This document shows, piece after piece, positions 18,835 through 28,769 of a stretch of DNA of 64,000 nt. The notes beneath the pieces were generated by a model. It was given only the letters and a program-made list of their open reading frames with translations. It had not been told where the DNA came from and made no database searches. A program made the position numbers and the translations under genes. The stretch comes from Botryococcus braunii (taxonomy: Eukaryota > Chlorophyta > Trebouxiophyceae), in NCBI GenBank assembly GCA_002005505.1, contig MVGU01001524.1, positions 1-64,000 on the forward strand. Reading direction: 5' to 3'. The number at the start of each line of letters is the position of its first letter. Position 1 is the stretch's first letter.

Positions 18835-21800
18835 CTAAGCGCGCCTAGCGCGCTTCCGCTGCTTCTCAGCATTTTTACCACGTCCTTTACGTTTCTTGTC
18901 CACCTTTTCTTTTTGTTCCGGCCTGTGCTCCGTGGTTAAATCCCAGTACCGCTGTAACGCCTCCCTGGCGTGTTCTAAGTTATCCTCTGGCTCCCAAGTA
19001 TTATGAATATCCTGATACCCGGTCCACTTTACAAGATATTCTCGCGCAGTTTTTCGACCTCGTAACTTTCGTTCCCTATGAGCTAGCACAGCCTCGACCT
19101 CATACTCCTCTTCTCCATCAATAATCTCAGGTAGAGGAGGAGGTTGTACCGTCCCACCTTCCTTATAAGGCTTAAGCATAGAAACATGGAAGACATCATG
19201 AACCCTCAGAGTTTTTGGAAGCCTAATTCTGAAAGCTACCGATGATACCTCCTGGACGATGGGAAAAGGCCCAATAAACCGAGGTAAGAGTTTTCTTGTC
19301 CGAGTATGCTTGAATTTCAGATTCTTTGTTGAGAGGAGGACAGGTTGGCCTATTTTTAAAATAGGAGCATCTTTTCTCCTCGCGTCCGCATATGCCTTCA
19401 TGCGGTCCTGCGCAGCTTTGAGACATGTCCGCGCTCTTTCTAGATCCCATCTCATCCTTCGTACAAACTCTGCTGCTGCTGGTACATACTCACGTACAGA
19501 AGATGTCACACCTTCATAGACTTCCTGGAAGGGAATCGTGGGATCCTGACCGAAGGTCAATCTAAAGGGAGTAGTGTTGATTGATTGCTGAAAAGTGTTG
19601 TTGTAAGAAAATTCAGCTTCACACAAATGTTTATCCCAGTCGTTGTGTCTTCCAGTGACGTAATGACGCAAATAATCCTCCAAGATCCTATTAATTCGTT
19701 CCGTTTGACCGTCGGTCTGCGGATGAAACGCTGTAGATAGCGCAGAGCGACAACCGGTCAACCGAAAGAGCTCTTGACAGAAGCGACCCACCCACCTAGG
19801 ATCTCTGTCTGATACAATGTGAGTGGGAAACCCATGCAAGGTGAAAACCCGGGTCCGTAACAGTTGAGCTATCACTTCTGCACTTGCGTCAGTGGTCGTC
19901 GGAGCGAAGTGCGCATACTTTGACAACCTATCAACAGCAACCCAGATAGCGTCATATCCTTCCTTAGTTCTTGGCAGTCCAGTGATTAGGTCCATAGACA
20001 TTGATTGCCACTTTCTGTCAGGTATTTCTAGAGGGTGTAGTAACCCTACAGGTAAGTGTGCTGGGGCTTTGACACGCTGACACGAGTCACATTGGGCCAC
20101 AAAGTCAGCCACATCTGAGGCCATCCCTGGCCACCACCAGGAACGTTGAACTAATTCGAGGGTCCTGTCCCTGCCTGGATGACCAACTATAGGTGGTCCA
20201 TGCAAATTTTCCAGGATTTCTCTACGAAGGTTACGTTCGACACCGTCAGAACTCATATGGTGGGAGGGAACGTAAATGCGCGCACCGCGCTTCCACAAGC
20301 CACTATGGAAGCTTAACTTGCGGCGATTTTGTTTACGATGGAGCCAATCATCTATCTCATATGCCTCACTTAAAACCCTTCCCCATCCCCTCAACCCGTC
20401 CATCGGCGTGGGTAGGGTGGTGGAGTCTGCAGCCTCCCCAACCCCCATCGCTCCTACTCCGACAGGGGGAGAGTGCTCCCCCAGGGGCCCTGCCCTAGCC
20501 TGAACCGACGCCTGAACCCCAGCCTGGGCCCGAGCTAGGGCTCGGACGTGGGCCCCGGCTAAGTGAGGACTCCTAGACAATGGGTCAGCAGGGTTAGTGG
20601 ATCCCGGCGCATATTCCCATTGGATGTCGAATAACTGTAGAAACTCCGCCCAGCGCGCCCGTCTGGGTGAGAGTAGGGTTTGGGTTTGCAAAAAACTATT
20701 CGCGCGATGGTCCGTAACAACTGTGAAAGTTTGCCCTAATAAGTAACACCTCCACTCCTTGAGGGCATACAACACACCTGCAAGCTCTTTCTCAGTTGTG
20801 GAATAATTGCGTTCGGCATTACTAAGCTTTTTACTGAAGTATGCTACAGGTCTACCTTCTTGCAATAGTACTGCACCCACCCCATAGTCACTGGCATCTG
20901 AGATCACTTTGAAAGGCTTGCTACTGTCTGGGAGTGCTAGTACAGGAGCATTGGACAAAGTTTCTTTTAAACTTTGAAACGCGTGCTCTTCAGCTTCTCC
21001 CCACGTCCAAGGAACTTTGCCAGTGAGCCGGGTTAAGGGGGCCGCGAGCGTACTGTAACCTGGGACGAACTTGCGGAAGTAGTTGGCTAGTCCCAAGAAT
21101 TGTCGTACGTGCGTGCTCCCCGTGGGTGTTGGCCAGTCCACAATAGTCCGAACTTTGGCAGGGTCAACTTTGATGCCGTCGCGCCCCACGACATGTCCCA
21201 AATAGCGCAACTCGTCAGCAAAAAACTCACACTTGGATAATTTTGCATAAAGTTTTTCCTCTCTCAGCCGAGTAAGGATGCGAGTTAAGTGCTCTAAGTG
21301 CTGTTCCCTGGACTTGCTGTATACCAACAAATCATCTAGGTAAACCACAACAAAACCCTCTCGAATAAAATCATGAAACACACTGTTCATCAGTCTCTGA
21401 AACGTGGAGGGAGCATTCGTGAGACCAAAAGGAAGCACCAAAAATTCAAATGAACCTAAGGGTGTTCTAAAGGCGGTTTTGGGAACATCGGATTCATGTA
21501 ATCGCACTTGATGGTAACCTGACAAGAGATCAAAAGAGGTAAAGAACTTTGAACCCTGCAGCTTGTCCAGAAGATCGTCTATCCGTGGCAACGGATATTT
21601 GTCCTTCCTTGTTAAGTTATTAACTGCCCTGTAATCTATAACCATTCGGAATGTTCCGTCTTTCTTTCTCACAAACAATATGGGGCTACCATACGGTGAT
21701 GCACTCGGCCTGATGAAACCCTGTGCTAGTAATTCCTCAACCTGCCTCCGACACTCCGCCACTTCTGGTTCAGCCAACCTATAAGTGGGGCGACAGGGCG

Positions 21801-22980
21801 GCGTATGGCCGGGTGTCATAGGTATAGTGTGCAAGATGCCCCTGTCTGGAGGTAAATCTGGCAATTTCTCTGGAAAAACATCCAAAAACTCTAACAACAA
21901 TTGCTTCAAGTCTTGTGGCTTGTCAGTCATACCCTCAATAACACGCCGGGAGTTTTCGTTTAAATCTAGGCCGGTGGCTCCGCTGTCTTCGTCCCAAGGA
22001 TTATCCCCCTCTGTAGTTGCCACTGCAACCCTATGGAGATAGTGTGTTGCACAAACTGAGTCCTGTCCACTCCTTGCCTCTCGCACAACCCCCCAAAACC
22101 CTGGACAACCCTTTCGCATAGCCCGCCTAGCTTGACCCTCACTTATAACATTCACTTTTTGCGCCGGTAAGGTACCTCTTTCACTAGGGGGCAGCGGGTT
22201 GAGGAGTGTAATGTAGTGTGAGGAATGAGGCGGTTTAAGATGAACTGCGCCATGATTGTAGTCAATTAAAGCTTTTCTTTCTTTCAGAAAATCCTCCCCA
22301 AGGATTAAGTCCACCCCATCCAACAGAGTTTCGCAGACAATGAAATCCCTCTGTTCCACATATGTTTGAGATAAGTGCACCCTGAGCTTAGCTGTCCCCG
22401 CCGAGCGCATGGTCTGTCCATCTGCCAGCTGGACATCCACACACTTCTTTGACAGCCTCACTCCGAGAGTAGCTAGGAAGTCTTGTCTGACGAACGAGTG
22501 CGTCGCCCCGGTATCGACTAAAGCGACGCCCTTCACACCAGTACAGTTAACATGAAAAAGCATTGCTAAATGCCTATTTGAAAAAGCTTGAGCAAAAGAT
22601 ACGCTAAATTTGGGTCCGGCATGGTAAACTACATAGGAGTAGGGGACATCAGGTCCCTTGGTACCTTGCAGGATAACTCTCATGCCTTTTAGCCATGGGT
22701 ACACTGCCTTGGATTTCGCCACTTTACTACCCATTAGAAAACAAGCACTTAAATGTTTATTTGCTTGTTGCTCACGAGCGAAAGTGGATAAGGTGTCCTC
22801 CGCTTTACCTATAGGTACTGCAACAAATGTCGGTTTAGACGTTCCATCGGGTAGGGTATTGTCAAAGGGGCCTCTAGAAAAAGAACAATGCAAAAACTCA
22901 GAACAACGTTGCTCGATAGAAGAATGAAAAGATTCCCAAGGAACAAAAGTGTGGAGGTTTCCTTCTCTAACTCCACTCAT
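18835..22980 (-). CDS. Gypsy-A pol polyprotein (1381 aa)
   Basis: Pol for a Ty3/gypsy element: it processes the polyprotein, makes cDNA and integrates it. The aspartic protease has VDTGATHSF with D156. RT contains FTSFDLLSGYHQ and the active site YLDD at 547-550. RNase H follows (VISDASDYGVGA, VVTDHRAN). The integrase HHCC finger lies near residue 926, and the catalytic residues are D997, D1058 and the Glu of TDGQTERIN near 1094. A chromodomain is present at about 1290-1340 (YEVEAVLAHR, YLVKWTGY, NTWEPED), followed by a Lys/Arg-rich tail. The ATG overlaps the stop of the preceding frame as ATGA (22977-22980), suggesting coupled termination and reinitiation. No inactivating lesion is seen. Confidence 0.96.
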   Translation of the reverse strand: MSGVREGNLHTFVPWESFHSSIEQRCSEFLHCSFSRGPFDNTLPDGTSKPTFVAVPIGKAEDTLSTFAREQQANKHLSACFLMGSKVAKSKAVYPWLKGMRVILQGTKGPDVPYSYVVYHAGPKFSVSFAQAFSNRHLAMLFHVNCTGVKGVALVDTGATHSFVRQDFLATLGVRLSKKCVDVQLADGQTMRSAGTAKLRVHLSQTYVEQRDFIVCETLLDGVDLILGEDFLKERKALIDYNHGAVHLKPPHSSHYITLLNPLPPSERGTLPAQKVNVISEGQARRAMRKGCPGFWGVVREARSGQDSVCATHYLHRVAVATTEGDNPWDEDSGATGLDLNENSRRVIEGMTDKPQDLKQLLLEFLDVFPEKLPDLPPDRGILHTIPMTPGHTPPCRPTYRLAEPEVAECRRQVEELLAQGFIRPSASPYGSPILFVRKKDGTFRMVIDYRAVNNLTRKDKYPLPRIDDLLDKLQGSKFFTSFDLLSGYHQVRLHESDVPKTAFRTPLGSFEFLVLPFGLTNAPSTFQRLMNSVFHDFIREGFVVVYLDDLLVYSKSREQHLEHLTRILTRLREEKLYAKLSKCEFFADELRYLGHVVGRDGIKVDPAKVRTIVDWPTPTGSTHVRQFLGLANYFRKFVPGYSTLAAPLTRLTGKVPWTWGEAEEHAFQSLKETLSNAPVLALPDSSKPFKVISDASDYGVGAVLLQEGRPVAYFSKKLSNAERNYSTTEKELAGVLYALKEWRCYLLGQTFTVVTDHRANSFLQTQTLLSPRRARWAEFLQLFDIQWEYAPGSTNPADPLSRSPHLAGAHVRALARAQAGVQASVQARAGPLGEHSPPVGVGAMGVGEAADSTTLPTPMDGLRGWGRVLSEAYEIDDWLHRKQNRRKLSFHSGLWKRGARIYVPSHHMSSDGVERNLRREILENLHGPPIVGHPGRDRTLELVQRSWWWPGMASDVADFVAQCDSCQRVKAPAHLPVGLLHPLEIPDRKWQSMSMDLITGLPRTKEGYDAIWVAVDRLSKYAHFAPTTTDASAEVIAQLLRTRVFTLHGFPTHIVSDRDPRWVGRFCQELFRLTGCRSALSTAFHPQTDGQTERINRILEDYLRHYVTGRHNDWDKHLCEAEFSYNNTFQQSINTTPFRLTFGQDPTIPFQEVYEGVTSSVREYVPAAAEFVRRMRWDLERARTCLKAAQDRMKAYADARRKDAPILKIGQPVLLSTKNLKFKHTRTRKLLPRFIGPFPIVQEVSSVAFRIRLPKTLRVHDVFHVSMLKPYKEGGTVQPPPLPEIIDGEEEYEVEAVLAHRERKLRGRKTAREYLVKWTGYQDIHNTWEPEDNLEHAREALQRYWDLTTEHRPEQKEKVDKKRKGRGKNAEKQRKRARRA

Positions 22981-23267
22981 GGCCTACCGCGTCCCCTTGC
23001 CCGGCCCCGTCCACGGCCCCGTCCTCTGATTCTCCGTCCCCGTCCGGCCCCACCCTGTGCTGTCCACCCTTGCATAGGGGCTGCTCCCACACCGAGGGAC
23101 CTAAAGTTGTTGTGGCCCCCTCCTACCCGTCGCCGCAGCAAATCACCAGCCAGACCTGGAATTGGTGGAGCAGGCTGGTTTACCTCCTGTCTGGCCTTCA
23201 CAATGTGTTGCAAGATGTCCCACTGTTGTTGATTAAGATAGGCATTAGGGTCCTCTCTAAGTTTTTT
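22977..23267 (-). CDS. Gypsy-A basic extension of gag (+1 frame)
   Basis: An open frame entered from gag by a +1 shift (or one-base deletion) at the A7 run 23262-23268. It encodes KKLREDPNAYLNQQQWDILQ, then a linker and an Arg-Gly-rich end of the RNA-binding kind, and stops at TGA inside the ATGA that starts pol. The position after the zinc knuckle and the RG-rich composition suggest it is the true C-terminus of Gag. The frame break may be a programmed slip, a lesion or a homopolymer sequencing error. Confidence 0.65.
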   Translation of the reverse strand, partial: KKLREDPNAYLNQQQWDILQHIVKARQEVNQPAPPIPGLAGDLLRRRVGGGHNNFRSLGVGAAPMQGWTAQGGAGRGRRIRGRGRGRGRARGRGRP

Positions 23268-24309
23268 TGAGTGGGCAAAACCAAGATTCATGGCCAGGGG
23301 TATTGCACGCGTAACAGCTTCTGTTGAGGGGAAAGGCAACTCTAGTGTCCCTCCGATACTCGGGAGGTAAACCATCCCTGCGGGGATAAGGAGTCGCGCC
23401 TTGGATCGCGGCGACCGTGGCGAGCGGCGCAGGGTAACCATGGGCCATCTGGATTGGCGCTGCCACCATCGGTGCAGCTGCCATCATCCCAAATTCATGA
23501 CTGTAGTAGGGGATTGTCCAGTCCTGTCCGACGCCAGCAACGTGCGGTGCTGGGCCAACGGTGGCGGTTGCAATGCTTGAGTTAGGGCCCCCGGGGCCGG
23601 TTCTCAGTCTCTTTGCCTGTAAGGGCCCGCCCACCGCGGCATCGTACCGTGTGAGTAAACTTATCAAGGCATCCAAATCATCAAAACCTTTGCCTGTTGT
23701 AGGGTTAATTGCTGAATATTTCTTTAAATCCTCACGTAGGCCTTTACGAAACCTATGGATTTTCTCCCCCATGGATAGGTCCCCACTGACTTCTACCTCT
23801 GCTAGCAAGGTTGTAAAGCGCTCAACATACTTCTCAACTGATTCGTTGCCCTGATATACGGAATCAAGTTTATCCCTTGCCTTTGCAACCTTATCAGTGT
23901 TATCATAGACAGAAGACAACAGATCCCCAAAGAGAGCTAAATCCACGACAGCACCTGGATTTTGCCTCATGTAAGCTGCTTTTTTGGTAAACCACACCTT
24001 TTTCACGCTCTTTCCTAAACAGCGCACTGCGTAATCAACCCTGAGGTTCGCGGGCACACCGGTGAGTTCACAATATGACCTCACATCGTCTAGGAATTGT
24101 TCGAGATCGTCCCTGCGTCCCTCGAATTTTTCCGGTAAATGCGTTCGAACTGTCGGGATTCTTGCCTGTGGGTTCGCGGGGTTTTGAGCCGCGACTTCAG
24201 CGTTTTCTGCCTGTTGTCGTAACTCAGCCAGTTCGGCAGCCATTGCCGCTTCACGCCCCTCGGCCTCGGCCAAAGCAGCCTGCAGCTCTTCGACTTGTCG
24301 TCTAGCCAT
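23257..24309 (-). CDS. Gypsy-A gag (350 aa)
   Basis: Structural capsid/nucleocapsid protein. The chosen start is the ATG at 24309 (MARRQVEELQAALAE); codons upstream are open but begin only with non-ATG triplets. An N-terminal Ala/Glu-rich coiled-coil stretch is followed by a retrotransposon-gag core (LPEKFEGRRDDLEQFLDDV, YVERFTTLL, FRKGLREDL). Near the end is the zinc knuckle C-YA-C-NTPG-H-ESWF-C. The frame ends at TAG just after an A7 run, beyond which the +1 frame is open for about 95 more codons up to pol. Confidence 0.9.
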   Translation of the reverse strand: MARRQVEELQAALAEAEGREAAMAAELAELRQQAENAEVAAQNPANPQARIPTVRTHLPEKFEGRRDDLEQFLDDVRSYCELTGVPANLRVDYAVRCLGKSVKKVWFTKKAAYMRQNPGAVVDLALFGDLLSSVYDNTDKVAKARDKLDSVYQGNESVEKYVERFTTLLAEVEVSGDLSMGEKIHRFRKGLREDLKKYSAINPTTGKGFDDLDALISLLTRYDAAVGGPLQAKRLRTGPGGPNSSIATATVGPAPHVAGVGQDWTIPYYSHEFGMMAAAPMVAAPIQMAHGYPAPLATVAAIQGATPYPRRDGLPPEYRRDTRVAFPLNRSCYACNTPGHESWFCPLKKT

Positions 24310-24435
24310 TTCTGAGCTGTCAGTGCTGGCGAGGCTCGGTGACACAGGAAATCGAGAAAGTCCGGGTGGGGGCCCTAAACTCGGTGACCCGAGTCGTAGG
24401 CCCCTAAAAGCGCCACACACACCACAATCGCCCAA

Positions 24436-24695
24436 TCGCCGATACCAGTGATACAGTAGAAACGGCCAAAGGATGCGGGAACAATGGTTACAACTTGTTT
24501 GGGCTCCACCTCAGTACCCGTCCAGTCCGAATCTATAGAATTCTCTGAAAAACTTCTTTGGGAAATTTTTTCAACGAGAGGAGCTCAAAATTTGGCCCCT
24601 CTCGCCGATACCAGTGATACAGTAGAAACGGCCAAAGGATGCGAAAACAATGGTTACAAGTTGTTTGGGCTCCACCTCAGTACCCGTCCAGTCCG
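24436..24695 (-). repeat. Gypsy-A duplicated U5-PBS segment in the leader
   Basis: A 94 bp segment holding the last 81 bp of the LTR plus the PBS (24602-24695) recurs at 24436-24529, in the leader before gag, with a few substitutions. This gives a second TGGTATCGGCGA site. Confidence 0.88.
24602..24613 (-). other. Gypsy-A primer binding site
   Basis: TGGTATCGGCGA on the minus strand, one base from the LTR. It is complementary to a tRNA ending UCGCCGAUACCA. Copia-A uses the same 12 bases at 40561-40572. Confidence 0.8.
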
Positions 24696-24913
24696 GCCCG
24701 GTCCTTCCTCTGCCAAAGCCTTGTTCTATCCTGTTCTAAGTGTGTCCCTGTCTCCATCGCCAATGCGCCTTGTCAAGTAAGGGGTTACTCCCTTGGCGCG
24801 TGAAGTAGCCACTTCTAGGCGTGGAGGAACATAACTCACGAAGGGACCTTTATGGAGGTCCAAATCCTCGTGGTCCGGTCATTTTCCTATAACACGCGAC
24901 TATTCCTGTTACA
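24615..24913 (-). repeat. Gypsy-A 5' LTR
   Basis: 299 bp. It ends TGTATCA on the minus strand before the PBS and is flanked on its outer side by the CAAGT duplication. Confidence 0.95.
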
Positions 24914-27340
24914 CAAGTGGCACGTTAGCACGTAACGTTCGATGTCAGCAAGCATGGTAGGCCACCAATAATGGCGCCTTACCAGGGCCAAGGTTTTCTT
25001 CACTCCTTGATGGCCAGCATACGGGCTATCATGCAGTTCCTTGAGGATGTGAGCTCGCAGCCCGAAAGCATCCGGAACCACGGCCTTCCCCTCCCTTAGA
25101 AGGAAGCCGTCAAAGTCTAGCAGACCTTCAACATTCTGCTTATCTTGGAACCATGGGTCTTGAGTATAACCCTGGACAAATTTGTCCTTCCAAGACAGAG
25201 CAACCCCGGCCGCAGCACTCCCCTCCCCCGCAGAGCGGATAGTGCCAACCAAGGCACAAAGAGAGAGCGTTGGCAGACAACGGTGCGCCGGGTGCGAACA
25301 CCCACCAATCACCACGCCATTGATGATTGGACAAGGAGCCTCATAGTCGGACGGATGCCGACTCAGAGCGTCAGCCACCACATTGGACGTGCCGGGGGCA
25401 TAGTCCATGCGAAAATTGAACCTTGAAAGGAACTCTGCCCACCTGGTTTGCCGTCTACTTAAAGTAGGCAAAGTGTCCAAATAAGTGATAGCCTTGTGGT
25501 CCGTGACTACACGAAACTCAGGGGCCCCCTCTAGGTAGCACCTCCAGACTGTCAATGCATGCACCACAGCTAGAAGTTCTTGCTCCCCAGTAGGATAGTT
25601 AACCTCAGCGGGAGTCAAGCGACGACTCTCGTAGGCAACTGGGCGACCCTCCTGGTACAACACGGCCCCCAACCCTGCCAAAGACGCATCGCAATGGACC
25701 TCAAACGGCTTTGAGAAGTCAGGATACGCTAAGCAAGGTGCATGTGTCAAGGCATGTTTAATCTCGGTAAACGCCCGAACACACCCAGCACTCCATACCC
25801 AGGTCACACCTTGGCGTAGGAGTCTGTACAGTGGCGATGCAAGTGCTGCAAAATTGCGAACAAACTTGCGAAAGTAAGTTGCCAGCCCCAGGAAAGACCG
25901 CAACTCGCCAACATTCTTCGGTGTGCTCCAATTAGCAACTGAAGCCACCTTACGTGGGTCCACTTTAATCCCATCGGCTGAGACTAAATGGCCCAAGTAC
26001 TCCAGCTCATCCTTGGCGAAAGAGCACTTCTTTAGGTTAGCATACAACTTATGCTGCCGCAACAGTTCAAGGACTTTGCGGAGATGCTCCCTATGCTCTT
26101 CAATGGACTTGCTGTAGATGAGGATGTCATCAAGGTACACGAGCACAAACTTGTGCAGGTAAGGAGCAAAGATAGCATTCATGGCAGTTTGAAACGTGGC
26201 CGGGGCATTAGTCAGCCCAAATGGCAAAACCCGCCACTCGAACAACCCCGCGGGTGTTCTGAAAGCTGTCTTTGGCATATCCTCATCCGTGATCCGGATC
26301 TGGTGATAGCCAGACGTGAGGTCAAGACTAGAGAACACTGTAGAACCCTGCAGTTGATCAAGAGTATCATCGATACGAGGCATCGGATACCTGTTCTTGA
26401 CCGTCTGTCGATTCAAAGCTCGGTAATCAATGACCATCCGGAGGCTTCCATCCTTCTTTTGCACAAAAAGAATGGGCGCACCATAGGGTGATGTAGACGG
26501 CTGGATATACCCTTTGTCCAACAATAGCTTTGTCTGGCGTAACGCCTCATCATACTCTAAGCGTGAAAGCCGGTACAACGGACGAGACGGTGGACGAGCA
26601 TGTGGATCGCTCAAGGGTATAGTGTGTCTAACCCCTTGCCTCTCAGGCGGAAGGTGCGGGACATCTTCAGGGAAAACATCTTGGAATTCACTGAGTATGT
26701 CAACAACAGGAGAGTTAGGAGAAGGAATGGAGACATTCGGATCGGTAGACAGATCGGTTACAATTGCCAGAAAGGACTGACAGCCTTTTCTGCTTAACCT
26801 TCTAGCCTGCACCGCAGACAAAACCAATCTAGGCACATCCTCCACTTCTGAACCCTTCAAAGGCCTCTCCTCCTTAGGCGGGCAACGCAAAACGAACGGC
26901 TTGTTCTTTCTTGTATACCCCCTAACGGTGTCCTCTTCAAACATGAGATTTGCACGGAATGTCTTTAGCCAGGGAGTCCCCAACAGCACATTCCAATCCA
27001 TGGCAAAGTCTAGCACAAGACACGACACCTTAGCAAACTGTACCCCCTGGATGACAATGTCTAAGACAGCACATCCGATATGGTTTACAGTTCTCCCGTC
27101 AGCCAACTTAATGCTTAAAGAATCCCCCTTCGGCGGCACAATCTCCAAGTGAAGGGCTTTAGCAAAGTCTGCACTGACCACATTGCAAGAAGCTCCAGAG
27201 TCCAGCATCGCCGTGGCCTTGCTCCCCTGCACCTCGGCAGGAAACACCATCACAAGCTGTGACACGGCTTCTTGACAAGCAAATGCATGAATAGACGTCA
27301 AACATGCAGGGCCTACATCGCCAAGCGAAGGCCCACACCT
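24914..27340 (-). CDS. Gypsy-B pol, N-terminal part: protease, RT, RNase H, integrase start
   Basis: This frame follows gag directly after a single in-frame TGA (27341-27343), so no separate ATG is expected; the first residues are RCGPSLGDVG. The aspartic protease motif is MLDSGASCNVV. RT has FSSLDLTSGYHQ and YLDDILIYSKS. RNase H has VHCDASLAGLGAVL and VVTDHKAI. The integrase zinc finger begins with HDSPYAGHQG and is cut at CHLC by gypsy-A. The remainder is at 16772-17946. No frame break is seen within this part. Confidence 0.93.
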
Positions 27341-27542
27341 TCAAGCATTAGAAGGTCCCGCGCCGGGGCTTGTCTTCTTGCCAGAAGACCCCTTCTTGAG
27401 AGGGCATTCGAATGCAAAATGGCCGGGCTTGTTGCATTCGAAACAGACGCCAGCGGCCAGCTTCCCAGCCGCCTCTCGCCTGTCCTGGCTTAGGCCGTAC
27501 TTCTTCTGAAGTTTGCCCAAGTGGCGTGGCCCAGTTGCCCAA
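27341..27542 (-). pseudogene. Gypsy-B gag remnant with zinc knuckle
   Basis: The C-terminal end of Gag with the knuckle C-FE-C-NKPG-H-FAFE-C and a Lys/Ser tail, ending ...GPSNA-TGA. Its N-terminal part is missing. At about 27542 the sequence switches to the antisense strand of a TRIM internal region, so upstream codons are not gag. It is in the same frame as pol, separated by one TGA. Confidence 0.85.
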
Positions 27543-28529
27543 GATTTTTCTGTAATCTTTCTAATGACGTTTGGCTCTGCCGTTTCCGTGAGGACGGTGG
27601 GGGAGGACGGTGGCACTTCACGATGGTGAGTGTACGCTTCCCCTCATTTGGCTTGCTTTGGGTTGCTAATCCTTTGCAAATGTTTTCAACTTGCATTGCC
27701 TTAATGAAGCTTTGGTGTTTCAAGCATATCGTTGGGATTTCGATGGTAAAGTGTCAACTTTTCCGGATGCCGATCTTACACGGATATGACGAGGTCTTGC
27801 TTTGTTGATTGGCGCCGAGTAGCATGGAGCTGAACATGCTTTCTATTTTGAAAGGCTCTTTTAGTGCTCGGTTGGCTTAGTAGTGCATTTATGGGGCCGT
27901 TGGAAAATGCCATGAATGTGGAATGAGCTTTGCATGCTGGTTTTGCTTCCATCATTGCTTAATGAAGGATTTGTTCTTTTGTGTTGCGGCACATTAGACA
28001 CTTCTTTTGTCTGCCTGGCCCAGTTGCCTCTGCTCCTTGCCTGGCATTGGTCCATAGACCCGTTCACCACGTGGGCCTCGTGGTGGGCAACGTGTCTTTG
28101 GGGGGAGGAGAGAGGGAGAGAGGAAGCTTACGCTGGATAGTGAGAAGAGAAAGAGAGATGAGGCTTACGTTGGGAGGTGAGAGCTGTGTACCCCATAGGG
28201 GAGTGACCATATGATGACGGCCTTTGGCTGATGGTTGCGCTACAAGTTCCACGAGGCGTTGAAGCGATTCTCTAGGGTGTCTTCTCACATAAGGCATAAA
28301 AGCAACTCTCTAGACATCTCCTCTTAGGACCTCGCAGGAGCTTGGTCACCTAGGAGGGGGAGAATGTAGCGCGCCGGTAGGCAGACGGTGCCGGGGCTCG
28401 TCCCCGCACGTGCCGGGCGGTACATTGGTACTGGGTGTAGCCTCGTAGGCTCGCACAGTATATGGTATGGTGTTCGGACCATACTAGCACTTTCGTCGGT
28501 GCACGGCCATCCTTTGCAAGAATATTACA
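27543..28529 (+). mobile_element. TRIM-3: 5'-truncated TRIM copy, plus strand
   Basis: The 3' part of a TRIM: internal sequence, the polypurine tract AGGAGGGGGAGAA and the 165 bp LTR at 28365-28529. It is an inverted, nearly identical copy of the matching part of TRIM-2 (28536-28769 plus 35785-36540). The left junction at about 27543 falls in GATTTTTCTGTAATC. Confidence 0.9.
28365..28529 (+). repeat. TRIM-3 3' LTR
   Basis: 165 bp, TGTAGCGCGCC...AATATTACA. It is joined through TTTTAA to the inverted LTR at 28536. Confidence 0.93.
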
Positions 28530-28535
28530 TTTTAA

Positions 28536-28700
28536 TGTAATATTCTTGCAAAGGATGGCCGTGCACCGACGAAAGTGCTAGTATGGTCCGAACACCATAC
28601 CATATACTGTGCGAGCCTACGAGGCTACACCCAGTACCAATGTACCGCCCGGCACGTGCGGGGACGAGCCCCGGCACCGTCTGCCTACCGGCGCGCTACA
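28536..28700 (-). repeat. TRIM-2 3' LTR
   Basis: 165 bp, inverted relative to 28365-28529 with six bases between them. Confidence 0.93.
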
Positions 28701-28769
28701 TTCTCCCCCTCCTAGGTGACCAAGCTCCTGCGAGGTCCTAAGAGGAGATGTCTAGAGAGTTGCTTTTAT

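Larger units (their letters stand above)
17947..24913 (-). mobile_element. Gypsy-A: full-length Ty3/gypsy chromovirus (6967 bp)
   Basis: Two 299 bp LTRs (17947-18245 and 24615-24913; TGTAACAGG...TGTATCA on the minus strand) are flanked by CAAGT (17942-17946, 24914-24918). PBS TGGTATCGGCGA and polypurine tract AAGGGGGGGAGGG are in place. Three reading frames follow one another: gag, a basic extension, and pol with a chromodomain. It is inserted within the integrase zinc finger of gypsy-B. Well-matched LTRs suggest a fairly recent arrival. Confidence 0.96.

Noticed and set aside
28365..28700. Head-to-head LTR pair as a MITE or foldback transposon
   Set aside because: Both arms have a polypurine tract and LTR ends of the TRIM family; this is a joint between two retroelement copies.
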